DNA from: Gloeomargarita sp. SRBZ-1_bins_9
GTDB lineage: Bacteria; Cyanobacteriota; Cyanobacteriia; Gloeomargaritales; Gloeomargaritaceae
Direction of reading: 5' to 3'
NCBI GenBank assembly: GCA_039794565.1
Contig: JAUQVX010000002.1
Coordinates: 62,001-126,000, forward strand
DNA: 64,000 bases
The notes under the pieces are model-generated. The model searched no databases, was not told the DNA's origin, and saw only the letters and a program-made list of their open reading frames with translations. This document shows, one piece after another, positions 1 through 7,872 of the stretch (the stretch's first letter is position 1; each line of letters starts with the position of its first letter). The position numbers and the translations under genes were made by a program.

Positions 1-139
1 CCTCTGCTTGGGCGCGAAATACCAATTCCTCCATTGAGGGCACCCGGGGTCCGCTGGCTTTGGCTACCGGTGGCGCAACGGTTCGTGGGGGTGGCACCGG
101 GGGAACGGGGGGCGGTGGTGGAATCGGCGTCGTGCTCAT
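1..139 (-). CDS. 5' end of a protein with a proline-rich N-terminus (cut by window edge)
   Basis: The reverse strand opens with an ATG at 137-139 and stays open to the window edge, giving 46 residues that begin MSTTPIPPPPPVPPVPPP and continue with a VPSMEELVFRAQAE segment. A proline-rich tail followed by a short amphipathic helix of this type is seen at the start of some cyanobacterial PilT-like twitching ATPases, but no ATPase motif lies inside the window, so that assignment is only a guess. Compositionally it looks coding: the prolines use varied codons and there is no stop. Confidence 0.5.
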   Translation of the reverse strand, partial: MSTTPIPPPPPVPPVPPPRTVAPPVAKASGPRVPSMEELVFRAQAE

Positions 140-274
140 AACGTGCACCTGGACAGGGGTCTTGTTTACTGTACCCAGATCGCTCCTCGATTTTAGCCTG
201 CCCTGGGGAAATCGCCTAATATTAAAGGCAGCGGCGCAGTATAAACCATGGTAACCACCTCCCGGAAGTAGTCC

Positions 275-829
275 TTGGCTGAATATTTGGAATACGATGA
301 CGGCACGGATACCCGCTATAAGTTGGTCAAGGGGGAGCTGGTACCGCTAGTGCTGCCGACAGGACGATATGTGGCGCTTTGCCAACCTCTGGAACGCCTG
401 CTAGAACAGGAAATTCAGGGGTTAGGGACGGATTGGTTGGTTGGGCGGGGCGATGGGGGAGTATGCCTTCCCCGAGGCGTCGGCTTGGCCACGGTGCGTA
501 TTCCCGACTTGGTGGTGATTCCCCAGGACACCTGGGCGCAATGGCAAGAGAAGGTAGCGGTGATCGACTGTGACCTTCCCCCGCCCCTGTTGGTCATCGA
601 GGTCGTCAGCCCTTCCACCCGCGACACGGACTACCGCACCAAACGCCCCGAGTATGCGGCCTGGGACATTCCGGAGTACTGGATTGTGGACCCCCAGGAG
701 GAGACCCTCACCGTCTTGATCAACCGGGATGGCTGGTTTGATGCCCAGACCGATAGCGGCGACCGACGGTTACAAACTCTCACCTTTGCTGACGCTGCTT
801 GGACACCTTGGCCGGTTTTGGCCGTTTAA
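275..829 (+). CDS. Uma2 family (DUF820) endonuclease-like protein, N-terminus interrupted by a TAG
   Basis: The 184 residues match the Uma2/DUF820 family, a PD-(D/E)XK nuclease fold very abundant in cyanobacteria. Visible features are the YLEYDDGTDTRYKLVKGELV start, the IPDLVVI strand, the LVIEVVSPSTRDTDYRTKRPEYA core carrying the acidic and lysine residues, and the IPEYWIVDP strand. The natural start appears to be the ATG at 248-250: it reads M-V-T-T-S-R-K, hits TAG at 269-271, and then continues in frame into S-L-A-E-Y. Translation could restart at the TTG at 275, losing about nine residues, or the gene may be inactive. The catalytic core is intact. Function in cyanobacteria is unknown. Confidence 0.85.
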   Translation: MAEYLEYDDGTDTRYKLVKGELVPLVLPTGRYVALCQPLERLLEQEIQGLGTDWLVGRGDGGVCLPRGVGLATVRIPDLVVIPQDTWAQWQEKVAVIDCDLPPPLLVIEVVSPSTRDTDYRTKRPEYAAWDIPEYWIVDPQEETLTVLINRDGWFDAQTDSGDRRLQTLTFADAAWTPWPVLAV

Positions 830-833
830 TCCC

Positions 834-2417
834 GTGCTGACCAGTCTGATAGCCCTCATTCTCCTGGGATTACTGGCAGGGCAAACCGCGCAACGCCTGC
901 ATGTACCGGCTTTGGTGGGGATGGTGCTGGTGGGGATGCTGCTGGGACCGCCGGGGTTGAATCTCCTCAGTCCTGACCTGCTGGCTGGTGCAGAGGAGGT
1001 GCGGGCGATCGCGGTGATGGTGATCCTGATGAAGGCGGGACTGGGACTCGACCGGGAGAAACTGCGGCAACAGGGTACGGTGGCCCTGCGACTGGGGTTT
1101 TTGCCGGCTTTGGGGGAAGCGCTGGTGGTGGCGGCAGCCGCAGTGGTCCTGCTGGGGTTTGATTGGCTGCAGGGGTTGCTCCTGGGGTGTGTGCTGGGGG
1201 CGGAATCGCCGGCGGTGATCGTCCCGGGCATGCTGCGGCTCAAGAGTTTGGGATGGGGGGTGGACAAGGGCATTCCCGACGCCATCCTGACGGGCAGCGC
1301 TCTGTCGGATGTGTTGTTGCTGCTGCTGTTTAACCTGCTGATGGCTTGGTTGACGGCCCGGTCGGCTGCCGGGGTCTGGTGGTTGCCGGTGCAGGTGGTG
1401 GTGCAGGTGGGGCTGGGAATTGCCCTGGGCTGGTTGATGGCCCAGCTGCTGGTGGCCCTGCTGGTCAAACAAAACTGGACCCAGAATGCTGTCCAGGACG
1501 GGTTGCTCACGGCGGCCTTGGCCCTGGCTTTGGTGGTGGGGGCAGAGCAGTTTCCCTGGTACTCCGGCTATCTGGCGGTGATGGCCACCGGCTTTTTTCT
1601 CATCGAATTGGATGCCCCCTTGGCGCGGCGGTTGCGGGGGAGTTTTGACGGGTTGTGGGTGGGGGCGGAACTGTTCTTGTTTGTCCTGCTGGGGGCGAGT
1701 ATTCAACTGGGAGTCCTGGCGGAGACCTGGCGCGTGGGGTTGGTGATTTTAGCGGTGGGTACATTGCTGGGACGGGGGGCCGGCTGGTGGCTCTCCACCT
1801 GGGGCAGCAACTGGAATGGGCGAGAGCGGCTGTTTTTGCTGGCGGGCAATTCGGCCAAGGCCACGGTCCAGGCGGCGATTGGGGCGTTACCCCTGGCGGC
1901 AGGCCTCCCCAGCGGCGAGCAAATCCTGGCCCTGGCGGCCCTGTCTATCCTGGTGACGGCGCCCTTAGGAGCCTGGGCGATTTCCACCTTTGCGCCCCGT
2001 CTGCTCGCCCGGGGGACCGTTGACCCCACCAAAGTCACCGTGGGCCAACCGGTGGTCCTGCTGGCGGCGGTGGACGTTTCCCCTCTGGCTATCGCCGTCC
2101 TCACCAAAGCGGCGGAACTGGCGCGCCGGAGTGATGGCCGGGTGGTGGTGCTGCATGTGGTGCAAAGGGCGGACCCCCAGGGCATGGCCTGGCTGCGCCA
2201 ACAGGTGGAACGGCTCCTAGCGGACATTCGCCACGAATTGCTCTATCTGGAAGGGGCGGTGGTGGAAACCATCCTGCGCACAGCCGAAACGGTGGGGGCC
2301 ACGGAAATTGTCCTGGGCAAACGGGGACAGCGCCAGGAACTGCTGGTGGGTTCGGTTTCCCGGGCCGTCTTAGAAAGCAGCCCCTGGCCAGTGGTGGTGG
2401 TGGAAGAAACCCGCTAG
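834..2417 (+). CDS. Cation/proton antiporter (CPA family) fused to a C-terminal universal stress protein domain
   Basis: Residues about 1-395 are a multi-pass hydrophobic domain of the Na+/H+ exchanger type, with small-residue-rich helices such as LVGMVLVGMLLGPPGLNLL and GCVLGAESPAVIVPGMLR. Residues about 400-527 form a cytoplasmic USP domain starting VVLLAAVDVSPLAIAVL and ending in a nucleotide-binding-like GSVSRAVLESSPWPVVVV stretch. It probably exchanges Na+ or K+ for H+ at a membrane, with the USP domain regulating it. I chose the GTG at 834, four bases after the Uma2 stop, because it directly precedes the first membrane helix; the frame is open further upstream inside the Uma2 gene. Ion specificity cannot be read. 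Confidence 0.87.
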   Translation: MLTSLIALILLGLLAGQTAQRLHVPALVGMVLVGMLLGPPGLNLLSPDLLAGAEEVRAIAVMVILMKAGLGLDREKLRQQGTVALRLGFLPALGEALVVAAAAVVLLGFDWLQGLLLGCVLGAESPAVIVPGMLRLKSLGWGVDKGIPDAILTGSALSDVLLLLLFNLLMAWLTARSAAGVWWLPVQVVVQVGLGIALGWLMAQLLVALLVKQNWTQNAVQDGLLTAALALALVVGAEQFPWYSGYLAVMATGFFLIELDAPLARRLRGSFDGLWVGAELFLFVLLGASIQLGVLAETWRVGLVILAVGTLLGRGAGWWLSTWGSNWNGRERLFLLAGNSAKATVQAAIGALPLAAGLPSGEQILALAALSILVTAPLGAWAISTFAPRLLARGTVDPTKVTVGQPVVLLAAVDVSPLAIAVLTKAAELARRSDGRVVVLHVVQRADPQGMAWLRQQVERLLADIRHELLYLEGAVVETILRTAETVGATEIVLGKRGQRQELLVGSVSRAVLESSPWPVVVVEETR

Positions 2418-3020
2418 CTAAGATTTGGCAGCCGTTTCCGCCTGATGCACCAGGTAAATCTGCCGCAGGGTGCCATTGATAAACCGGTAACTCTCTTCGC
2501 CGCAGTAGCGTTTGGCCAGCTCCACCGCTTCGTTCATAACCACCGCCACCGGCGTTCCCAAAAACACCATTTCCGCCGTCGCCAAGCGCAAAATATCCCG
2601 CTCCATGCGGTGCAGCCGTTCCAGTTGCCACCCCTTGATCCCCCGCCGCATCAGGTCGTCAATGGCCTGCCGATGGACCCACCAGGTTTGCAGCAACTGT
2701 AGGGCAAACTGTTGCACCTCCGCCTGTCCCGCCAGGTACACCCACTCCGGCAGGTGGGTCGCCGTCCCCAGGTGATTGATCGCCGTCCGGGTGGCCTCCA
2801 TCGCTTCCTGTAGGTGAGCCTGGGCGCTGGCTGGGTGGAATTCCAACCGTTCGTAGGCCCGTTTCAACGTACTGCTGGCCTGTTCCAGGACCTCCTCCAA
2901 CTCCTGGGTCAAGGTGCGAATGGCCGCCAAGAGCAAATCCGCCAGGGGTACCTCCTTGCCCGGGTCCACCTGACTCAGGCCCAGCAGGGCCAACTCCCGC
3001 GCCACCCGCCGTGGTTGCAT
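2418..3020 (-). CDS. nusB: Transcription antitermination factor NusB
   Basis: A 200-residue protein starting MQPRRVARELALLGLSQ, with the C-terminal NusB signature ERDILRLATAEMVFLGTPVAVVMNEAVELAKRYCGEESYRFINGTL. NusB binds boxA RNA together with NusE (S10) and promotes processive transcription of rRNA operons. It is longer than the E. coli protein because of an inserted middle segment, as is usual in cyanobacteria. Its start overlaps the stop of the DUF502 gene by one base (TGATG), implying coupled translation. Its stop abuts the stop of the convergent antiporter gene with no gap. Confidence 0.95.
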   Translation of the reverse strand: MQPRRVARELALLGLSQVDPGKEVPLADLLLAAIRTLTQELEEVLEQASSTLKRAYERLEFHPASAQAHLQEAMEATRTAINHLGTATHLPEWVYLAGQAEVQQFALQLLQTWWVHRQAIDDLMRRGIKGWQLERLHRMERDILRLATAEMVFLGTPVAVVMNEAVELAKRYCGEESYRFINGTLRQIYLVHQAETAAKS

Positions 3021-3694
3021 CAGACCCGCTCCGAAGGAAGCAACGACTCTGGACGACCGCCCAACGTGGGGTTGACGATGCCCCCGGAAATGAGCAGCTT
3101 AAAGGCGTCCTCTACCGAAATGGGCAACGGCACGATGTCCCGCTCCGGTACCATGGCATACCAGCCCGTAGCCGGGTTTGGCGTTGACGGAATAAATACA
3201 CTGACCAGGGTCTCTTGACGGGGCACCGGCAACGACCGTTCAATCACCTCCCCCGGCGTCCCCGTGACAAAGGCCACCGCCCACACATCCCGGCGCGGGT
3301 ATTCCACCAGCACCACCCGGCTGAATTTCTGCCCTGAATCCCGCAGCAGGGTTTCCAGCAACTGCTTGAGTGTCTTATACACCGACCCCGCTAGGGGGAT
3401 TTGCTGCAAAATCTGCTCCCCCACGTTCAGCAGCCAGCGTCCCACGATGTTGCGGGCCATCAGACCGATGAGCAAAATGCCCACCAACGGCACCGTCAGC
3501 CCCACACACAAATTCACCAAATCCTGCAACAGGGGCGGTAAATGCAAGGGGTTCAACTGCTTAGGAATGCGGGTCAACAACCGGATCACCCAATTGGCGG
3601 TGACAAAGGTAATCCAAATGGTAGTCGCCAGGGGAATCACCACCAGCAACCCCGCGATCAGATCATTCTTCAAATCCTGCTGCCACGTGGACAT
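3020..3694 (-). CDS. DUF502 family membrane protein
   Basis: A 224-residue protein matching DUF502: two N-terminal membrane segments (LIAGLLVVIPLATTIWITF and LVNLCVGLTVPLVGILLIG), a GSVYKTLKQLLETL motif, and a soluble C-terminal domain with a VVLVEYPRRDVWAVAFVTG strand and a VFIPSTPNPATGWYAMVPE segment typical of the family. In cyanobacteria and plants the family sits next to nusB, as here (one-base overlap). Plant members (LCV/COV1) affect vascular patterning, but the bacterial role is unknown. Confidence 0.9.
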   Translation of the reverse strand: MSTWQQDLKNDLIAGLLVVIPLATTIWITFVTANWVIRLLTRIPKQLNPLHLPPLLQDLVNLCVGLTVPLVGILLIGLMARNIVGRWLLNVGEQILQQIPLAGSVYKTLKQLLETLLRDSGQKFSRVVLVEYPRRDVWAVAFVTGTPGEVIERSLPVPRQETLVSVFIPSTPNPATGWYAMVPERDIVPLPISVEDAFKLLISGGIVNPTLGGRPESLLPSERV

Positions 3695-3738
3695 AGGCCG
3701 CCTTGTTCACCACCTTGTGTGTTTGAACCTAGCATAGT

Positions 3739-4704
3739 TTAGTGCAACCGCGACAGGACATAGTCCGTTAAATCCCACAGGGACTGGCGCGCCGGTGAAG
3801 GGGGCAAATCCGTTAAAAAAGTTGTCGCCAGACGGGCATAATCCTGGGCCATCTGTCGCGCCCGCTCAATGCCACTGCCCATGCGCACCAGGGCCACTGC
3901 CTGCTCCAAATCCCCCGGTTCGCTGAACTTGCGCTCCACAAGCTGACGCAGGGCCGGCGTTTCCTGGAGGGCAAACAGCACCGGCGCCGTGAGATTCCCC
4001 TCCTGCAAGTCCGCCCCCGCCGGTTTCCCCAACACCGCACTCGACCCGGTGAAATCAAAAATATCGTCCACCACCTGAAAGGCCAGCCCCAAATAACGCC
4101 CGTACTGGTACATTTGTTCGCACAGGGACTCCGGACAATTGCTCAACACCGCCGCCGCCTTGCAACTGGCCGCCATCAAAGACGCCGTTTTGAGAAACGA
4201 TTTCTCGATATATTCCTCAAAGGACAAATCCGGGTCAAAGTGGGTCAGGCTCTGGCGGATCTCCCCCTCGGCAAAATCCATGATCACCTGGGACAGGAGC
4301 TTGACCACCGCCAGATTGTCCAAATTGGCCAGGTACCAAGACGACTGGGCAAACAGGTAATCCCCCGCCAAAATGGCCACCCGGTTGCCGAAGTAGGTAT
4401 GCACCGTGGGCACATTGCGGCGCATGTCGGCCCCGTCCACCACGTCGTCATGCACCAGGCTGGCGGTGTGGATCATTTCAGTAATGGCCGCCAAACGCCG
4501 GTGCTGCAGGGTCACTTCCCCCGCCGTTGCCTTCGCCACCAGCAGCACCAGGGCTGGGCGCAGCCGTTTCCCCCCTGCCCCAAACAGGTACTCCGCGGCC
4601 GCCGACAGGATGGGGTGACGTCCTCCCACCAACTGGCGCAAGCTCTCGCTCAATTCCTGTAAGTCGGCTTCGATGGGGGCAAAGGGCGCAGTCACGAGGG
4701 TCAT
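3739..4704 (-). CDS. sds: Solanesyl (long-chain polyprenyl) diphosphate synthase
   Basis: A 321-residue trans-prenyltransferase. The first aspartate-rich motif DDVVD is at residues 86-90, the second DDIFD at 213-217, and GGKRLRP is at about 44-50. It condenses isopentenyl diphosphate onto allylic diphosphates to make the C45-type side chain of plastoquinone. Small alanines and a serine (TASLV) before the first motif are consistent with a long-chain product. The ATG at 4702-4704 gives the standard cyanobacterial N-terminus. Upstream, an inverted repeat ATCCCT-N6-AGGGAT at 4734-4751 may be an operator or hairpin for this gene. Confidence 0.93.
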   Translation of the reverse strand: MTLVTAPFAPIEADLQELSESLRQLVGGRHPILSAAAEYLFGAGGKRLRPALVLLVAKATAGEVTLQHRRLAAITEMIHTASLVHDDVVDGADMRRNVPTVHTYFGNRVAILAGDYLFAQSSWYLANLDNLAVVKLLSQVIMDFAEGEIRQSLTHFDPDLSFEEYIEKSFLKTASLMAASCKAAAVLSNCPESLCEQMYQYGRYLGLAFQVVDDIFDFTGSSAVLGKPAGADLQEGNLTAPVLFALQETPALRQLVERKFSEPGDLEQAVALVRMGSGIERARQMAQDYARLATTFLTDLPPSPARQSLWDLTDYVLSRLH

Positions 4705-5088
4705 GGTTTGAGTTACATTTTTTTACATTGTGTATCCCTATTCTAAGGGATGCAACCGCCGGCAAGCCACCGCTTACCTACAGCCCAAGGTCACTGGGGG
4801 GCCAGTTTACGAAGCCGTTATACTTTCTTCAGATTTGCTGGTTGGCATGTTAGAGTGGAAAAAGAAAGCGGCGTGGAGCTAGCTTTCCGGCCGTAAAGGG
4901 CGGTTCAGGTTTCCGTCCTGACCGGTAGGAGATAATACGCTCTTTTTAAGAAGTTGCGATATTGGGTGTTGGGGATAGGTGCTGTATGACCATCCTACCG
5001 GTTAGCTAGGGGCAAAGAGTGGTGGTGTGGTAGGAGAACGTCCTAATTGAATCATCAGGTTTTAGATTTCAGGAGTGGGTTGGGGGCC
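4705..5088. other. Intergenic region with overlapping inverted repeats, candidate structured leader RNA
   Basis: This 384-base gap holds no convincing ORF. CGGTTCAGG (4901-4909) can pair with CCTGACCG (4917-4924) as a local hairpin with one bulge. ACCGGTAGGA (4921-4930) can instead pair perfectly with TCCTACCGGT (4993-5002). The two stems share 4921-4924 and exclude each other. CGCTCTTT (4938-4945) can also pair with AAAGAGTG (5014-5021), which would make a pseudoknot with the long stem. TAGGA-N5-TCCTA forms a small hairpin near 5031-5045. A possible -10 (TATACT) is at 4819-4824. The layout suggests an RNA switch or attenuator in the leader of the small membrane peptide and thrB, but it matches no riboswitch class I recognise. 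Confidence 0.4.
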
Positions 5089-5199
5089 ATGACGATCTCG
5101 CTACCGATGACTATTGTGCTGGTGGCAACCGGCTATGTAGGGTTGATTTACCTACTGTTGACCCTGTGGGCGCGCTGGAAACGGCGGTTCCAAGGTTAG
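5089..5199 (+). CDS. 36-residue single-span membrane peptide upstream of thrB
   Basis: A short ORF begins at the ATG at 5089-5091, just after a GGGGG stretch, and ends at TAG 5197-5199, immediately followed by the thrB ATG. The peptide is 36 residues: a Thr/Ser-rich start, one hydrophobic helix (TIVLVATGYVGLIYLLLTLW) and a basic tail (ARWKRRFQG), so N-out/C-in topology is expected. Size and shape resemble the small single-helix subunits of photosynthetic or NDH complexes, but it matches none that I know (PetL/M/N, PsbX, Psb30, PsaM checked from memory). The TAG-ATG junction suggests coupling to thrB. Confidence 0.55.
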   Translation: MTISLPMTIVLVATGYVGLIYLLLTLWARWKRRFQG

Positions 5200-6075
5200 A
5201 TGGACATTGAGGTCTGGGTGCCGGCGACAACGGCCAATCTGGGACCGGGGTTTGACTGTTTGGGGGCAGCGCTGGATTTTGGCAATTGTTTCCGTTTCAG
5301 TCTGCGGTCCACAGGTGAACCTGTCGAGGTCATCGGTGCCGATGTCCCGGCGGATAACCTGGTCTATCGGGCGTTTGCCCTGGTGTATGAACGCTTGGGC
5401 CAGCTGGTACCACCGGTGACGATGGCCCTGAAATTGGAGGTGCCTTTGGCGCGGGGACTAGGTAGTTCGGCGACGGCCATTGTGGCGGGGATGCTGGCGG
5501 CTAACCACTTTTTGGGGGAACCGGTGCCCCGCCAGGAATTGCTGCAGTGGGCCATTGCGCTGGAGGGCCATCCCGACAATGTGGTGCCGGCCTGGTGGGG
5601 GGGATGCCAGTTGGTGTGCGGCGACCAGGTGTGCACCATTCCCTGGCATCCTGGGGTGATTCCGGTGCTGGCGATCCCTGAATTTACCCTCTCGACGGTG
5701 GCGGCGCGGGCTGTTTTACCGCCCCAGGTGCCCTACCGTGATGCGGTGGCCAATTTGGGGGCGCTGGGCTGTCTATTGCAGGGGTTGCAGCGGGGGGAAC
5801 CGGCCCTGTTGCGCCAAGGATTACAAGACCGTTTGCACCAACCTTACCGGCGGCAATTGATACCGGGCTATGACCAGGTGGAACAGGCGGCCCTGGCAGC
5901 AGGTGCCCATGGGCTGGTTATCAGCGGTGCTGGACCTACCCTGTTGGCCTTGACAACGCCTACCCAGGCGGAAGCGGTGGCGACGGCTATGGTCACGGCT
6001 TGGGGTCAGGTGGGGGTGCAGGCGACGGCGCGGATCAGTCGGGTATGTGCCCGGGGCGCTCAGGTGCAGGCGTAA
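5200..6075 (+). CDS. thrB: Homoserine kinase
   Basis: A 291-residue GHMP-family kinase. It has the N-terminal ATTANLGPGFDCLG motif, the ATP-binding VPLARGLGSSAT loop at residues 81-92, EGHPDNVVPAWWGG, and a C-terminal GLVISGAGPTLLAL glycine motif. It phosphorylates L-homoserine in threonine biosynthesis. It begins directly after the stop of the upstream small membrane peptide. The length is slightly below the usual 300 or so, but all motifs are present. Confidence 0.95.
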   Translation: MDIEVWVPATTANLGPGFDCLGAALDFGNCFRFSLRSTGEPVEVIGADVPADNLVYRAFALVYERLGQLVPPVTMALKLEVPLARGLGSSATAIVAGMLAANHFLGEPVPRQELLQWAIALEGHPDNVVPAWWGGCQLVCGDQVCTIPWHPGVIPVLAIPEFTLSTVAARAVLPPQVPYRDAVANLGALGCLLQGLQRGEPALLRQGLQDRLHQPYRRQLIPGYDQVEQAALAAGAHGLVISGAGPTLLALTTPTQAEAVATAMVTAWGQVGVQATARISRVCARGAQVQA

Positions 6076-6141
6076 CCCTTTGCAGGCCTGAAGGTTCATC
6101 GTAGAATGGGGGCGGACAGCCAGGCGGTGAGGGGTGTGGCT

Positions 6142-7872
6142 ATGGTGAAGGTACGGGGGCGGGCGCAGCGGTCCATATCCCTGGGGTCAGCATTGGTGGC
6201 GGGTTTAGGCGTCGGTACGATTGTGGGCTTGGCAACGGTGTTTCTCTCCAACCCCCTGCGCTGGTCGGGGTCAACCTCTACTGGCGATGATTGCGAGGTA
6301 GGGGCATTGACCCAAGTCTCAGTACTCACCTGCTGGCAGGTGCCCATCATCCAGACCATGACCCAGCAGCGGTGGGATGCGGTCACGTTCGCGGTGGCCC
6401 TGGGGGACCAGTTAATCCCCTTTTTGCGCCAGGCCCCTTGGCCCCAGGTGGCTGAAGCGGCTAAAGTTGCCCGGGTGCCAGTCTTGATGTACCACGACAT
6501 CACACCCGAGAAACGGGTTTTTTTTGACGTCACGCCCCAGGAGCTGGAGGAACACTTCCGGTTGATTCAGGAGCAGGGTTTGACGCCGGTGAGTCTGGAT
6601 GCGTTGGTGACCCATCTGCGCACCGGGTTGCCCTTGCCCCCAAAACCCATCGTGCTCACTTTTGACGACGGCTACCGGGGCCATTACGAATACGTCTATC
6701 CCCTGTTGCAAAAGTACAATTACCCGGCGGCCTTTGGCATCTATACCCAGGGCGTGGGCACGGGCGGCAACCGGCCTAAGGTCACCTGGGAGGAATTGCG
6801 GGAGATGGCCCAACATCCCCTGGTGACCATTGCTTCCCACAGCGTTACCCATCCCCTGGATTTGCGTCCTTTGGACGAGGCGGCCCTGGAACGGGAATTG
6901 GTGGAATCCAAACGGGTATTAGAGCGGGAACTGGGTCGGCCTATTCATTACTTTATTTATCCGGTGGGGCATTACGACGATCGGGTGCGGGCGGTGACCC
7001 AAAAGGCGGGTTACCTGGCGGCCTTCACCATGCGCAACGGCGAGGAATTTTATGCCGGGCAATCGGCGGACCTGTTGACCATTGAACGGTTTGGCCAGTC
7101 GCGCCTGCCCAGTCTCCTGGAGATGGTGTGGGGAGGGTCACCGGTGGCGGCGCCCTTGGCCGGGGTGGATTTCACGGCGCCGATTCAGTGGCAACGGGCG
7201 ACGGTAGAGGGGGTGGACTTGGTGCTGGTGAGCGGCGGGCGACCCATCACCCATCACGCCGATTCCCGCTATCAGGTGGACGAGTTTTTGCGGCGCGAAC
7301 CCCGGGCCGTGGCGGTGGTGGATGGGGGCTTTTTCTCCCTGGAGTCCCTCAATTCCAATGTGATGATCGGGCCGGTGTTGGCGCAGAACACCCGCCAATT
7401 TATCCCCGGTGGCAGGGGCGATGTTTCTAAATTGCGGGGACGGCCTCTGGTAGTCATTAGTCCAAAAACGGTGCGGTTTTTGCCCTTTGACCCGGACCGC
7501 CACAATACCCTGGCGGGGGTGCAGGTGGAGGTGCCGGAGGTCACGGATTTATTTGTGGCCTCGGCTTGGCTGGTGAAAGAGGGCCAACCCCGGGATTACG
7601 CCAGCTTCGGCAACCTGTTTGGCTTTGACGCCTACCGGCATCGGGCCTTTTGGGGGCTGAACCACAGCGGCCAGCCGATGATCGGGATTTCCAAAAACCG
7701 GGTGGATGCGGTGCATCTAGGACGGGCGCTGGCGCGGGCGGGCTTCCGGGAGGCGGTGATGTTGGACTCGGGGGCGACGGCGGCGCTGGCCTACCGGGGA
7801 CGGCTGTACACGGATTATGAACCCCGCCCTACACCCCATGCGGTACTGCTGCTGCCGCCTGACAGGCCGTGA
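6142..7872 (+). CDS. NodB-type polysaccharide deacetylase fused to a phosphodiester glycosidase (NAGPA-like) domain
   Basis: The N-terminus has a basic stretch and one membrane segment (LGSALVAGLGVGTIVGLATVF), so the protein is exported or anchored. Residues about 110-290 are a carbohydrate esterase 4 domain with VPVLMYHDI, the catalytic TFDDG motif and the metal-binding SHSVTH motif. Residues about 330-576 match the NAGPA/DUF2233 fold, with AVVDGGFFSLES, MIGPVLAQN and a terminal MLDSGATAAL motif. It probably deacetylates and trims a cell-wall or extracellular polysaccharide. I take the ATG at 6142; an in-frame ATG at 6106 is also possible. The stop overlaps the coaX GTG. Confidence 0.88.
   Translation: MVKVRGRAQRSISLGSALVAGLGVGTIVGLATVFLSNPLRWSGSTSTGDDCEVGALTQVSVLTCWQVPIIQTMTQQRWDAVTFAVALGDQLIPFLRQAPWPQVAEAAKVARVPVLMYHDITPEKRVFFDVTPQELEEHFRLIQEQGLTPVSLDALVTHLRTGLPLPPKPIVLTFDDGYRGHYEYVYPLLQKYNYPAAFGIYTQGVGTGGNRPKVTWEELREMAQHPLVTIASHSVTHPLDLRPLDEAALERELVESKRVLERELGRPIHYFIYPVGHYDDRVRAVTQKAGYLAAFTMRNGEEFYAGQSADLLTIERFGQSRLPSLLEMVWGGSPVAAPLAGVDFTAPIQWQRATVEGVDLVLVSGGRPITHHADSRYQVDEFLRREPRAVAVVDGGFFSLESLNSNVMIGPVLAQNTRQFIPGGRGDVSKLRGRPLVVISPKTVRFLPFDPDRHNTLAGVQVEVPEVTDLFVASAWLVKEGQPRDYASFGNLFGFDAYRHRAFWGLNHSGQPMIGISKNRVDAVHLGRALARAGFREAVMLDSGATAALAYRGRLYTDYEPRPTPHAVLLLPPDRP

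Noticed and set aside
1000-1020. HIP1 octamer GCGATCGC near 1007 as evidence for a HIP1-rich cyanobacterium
   Set aside because: Only isolated copies were noticed; the octamer is not abundant in the window.
870-1706. 278-residue open frame opposite the antiporter gene
   Set aside because: Composition is extremely rich in Gln, His and Pro, as expected for the antisense of a GC-rich hydrophobic gene; the sense strand is a recognisable antiporter.
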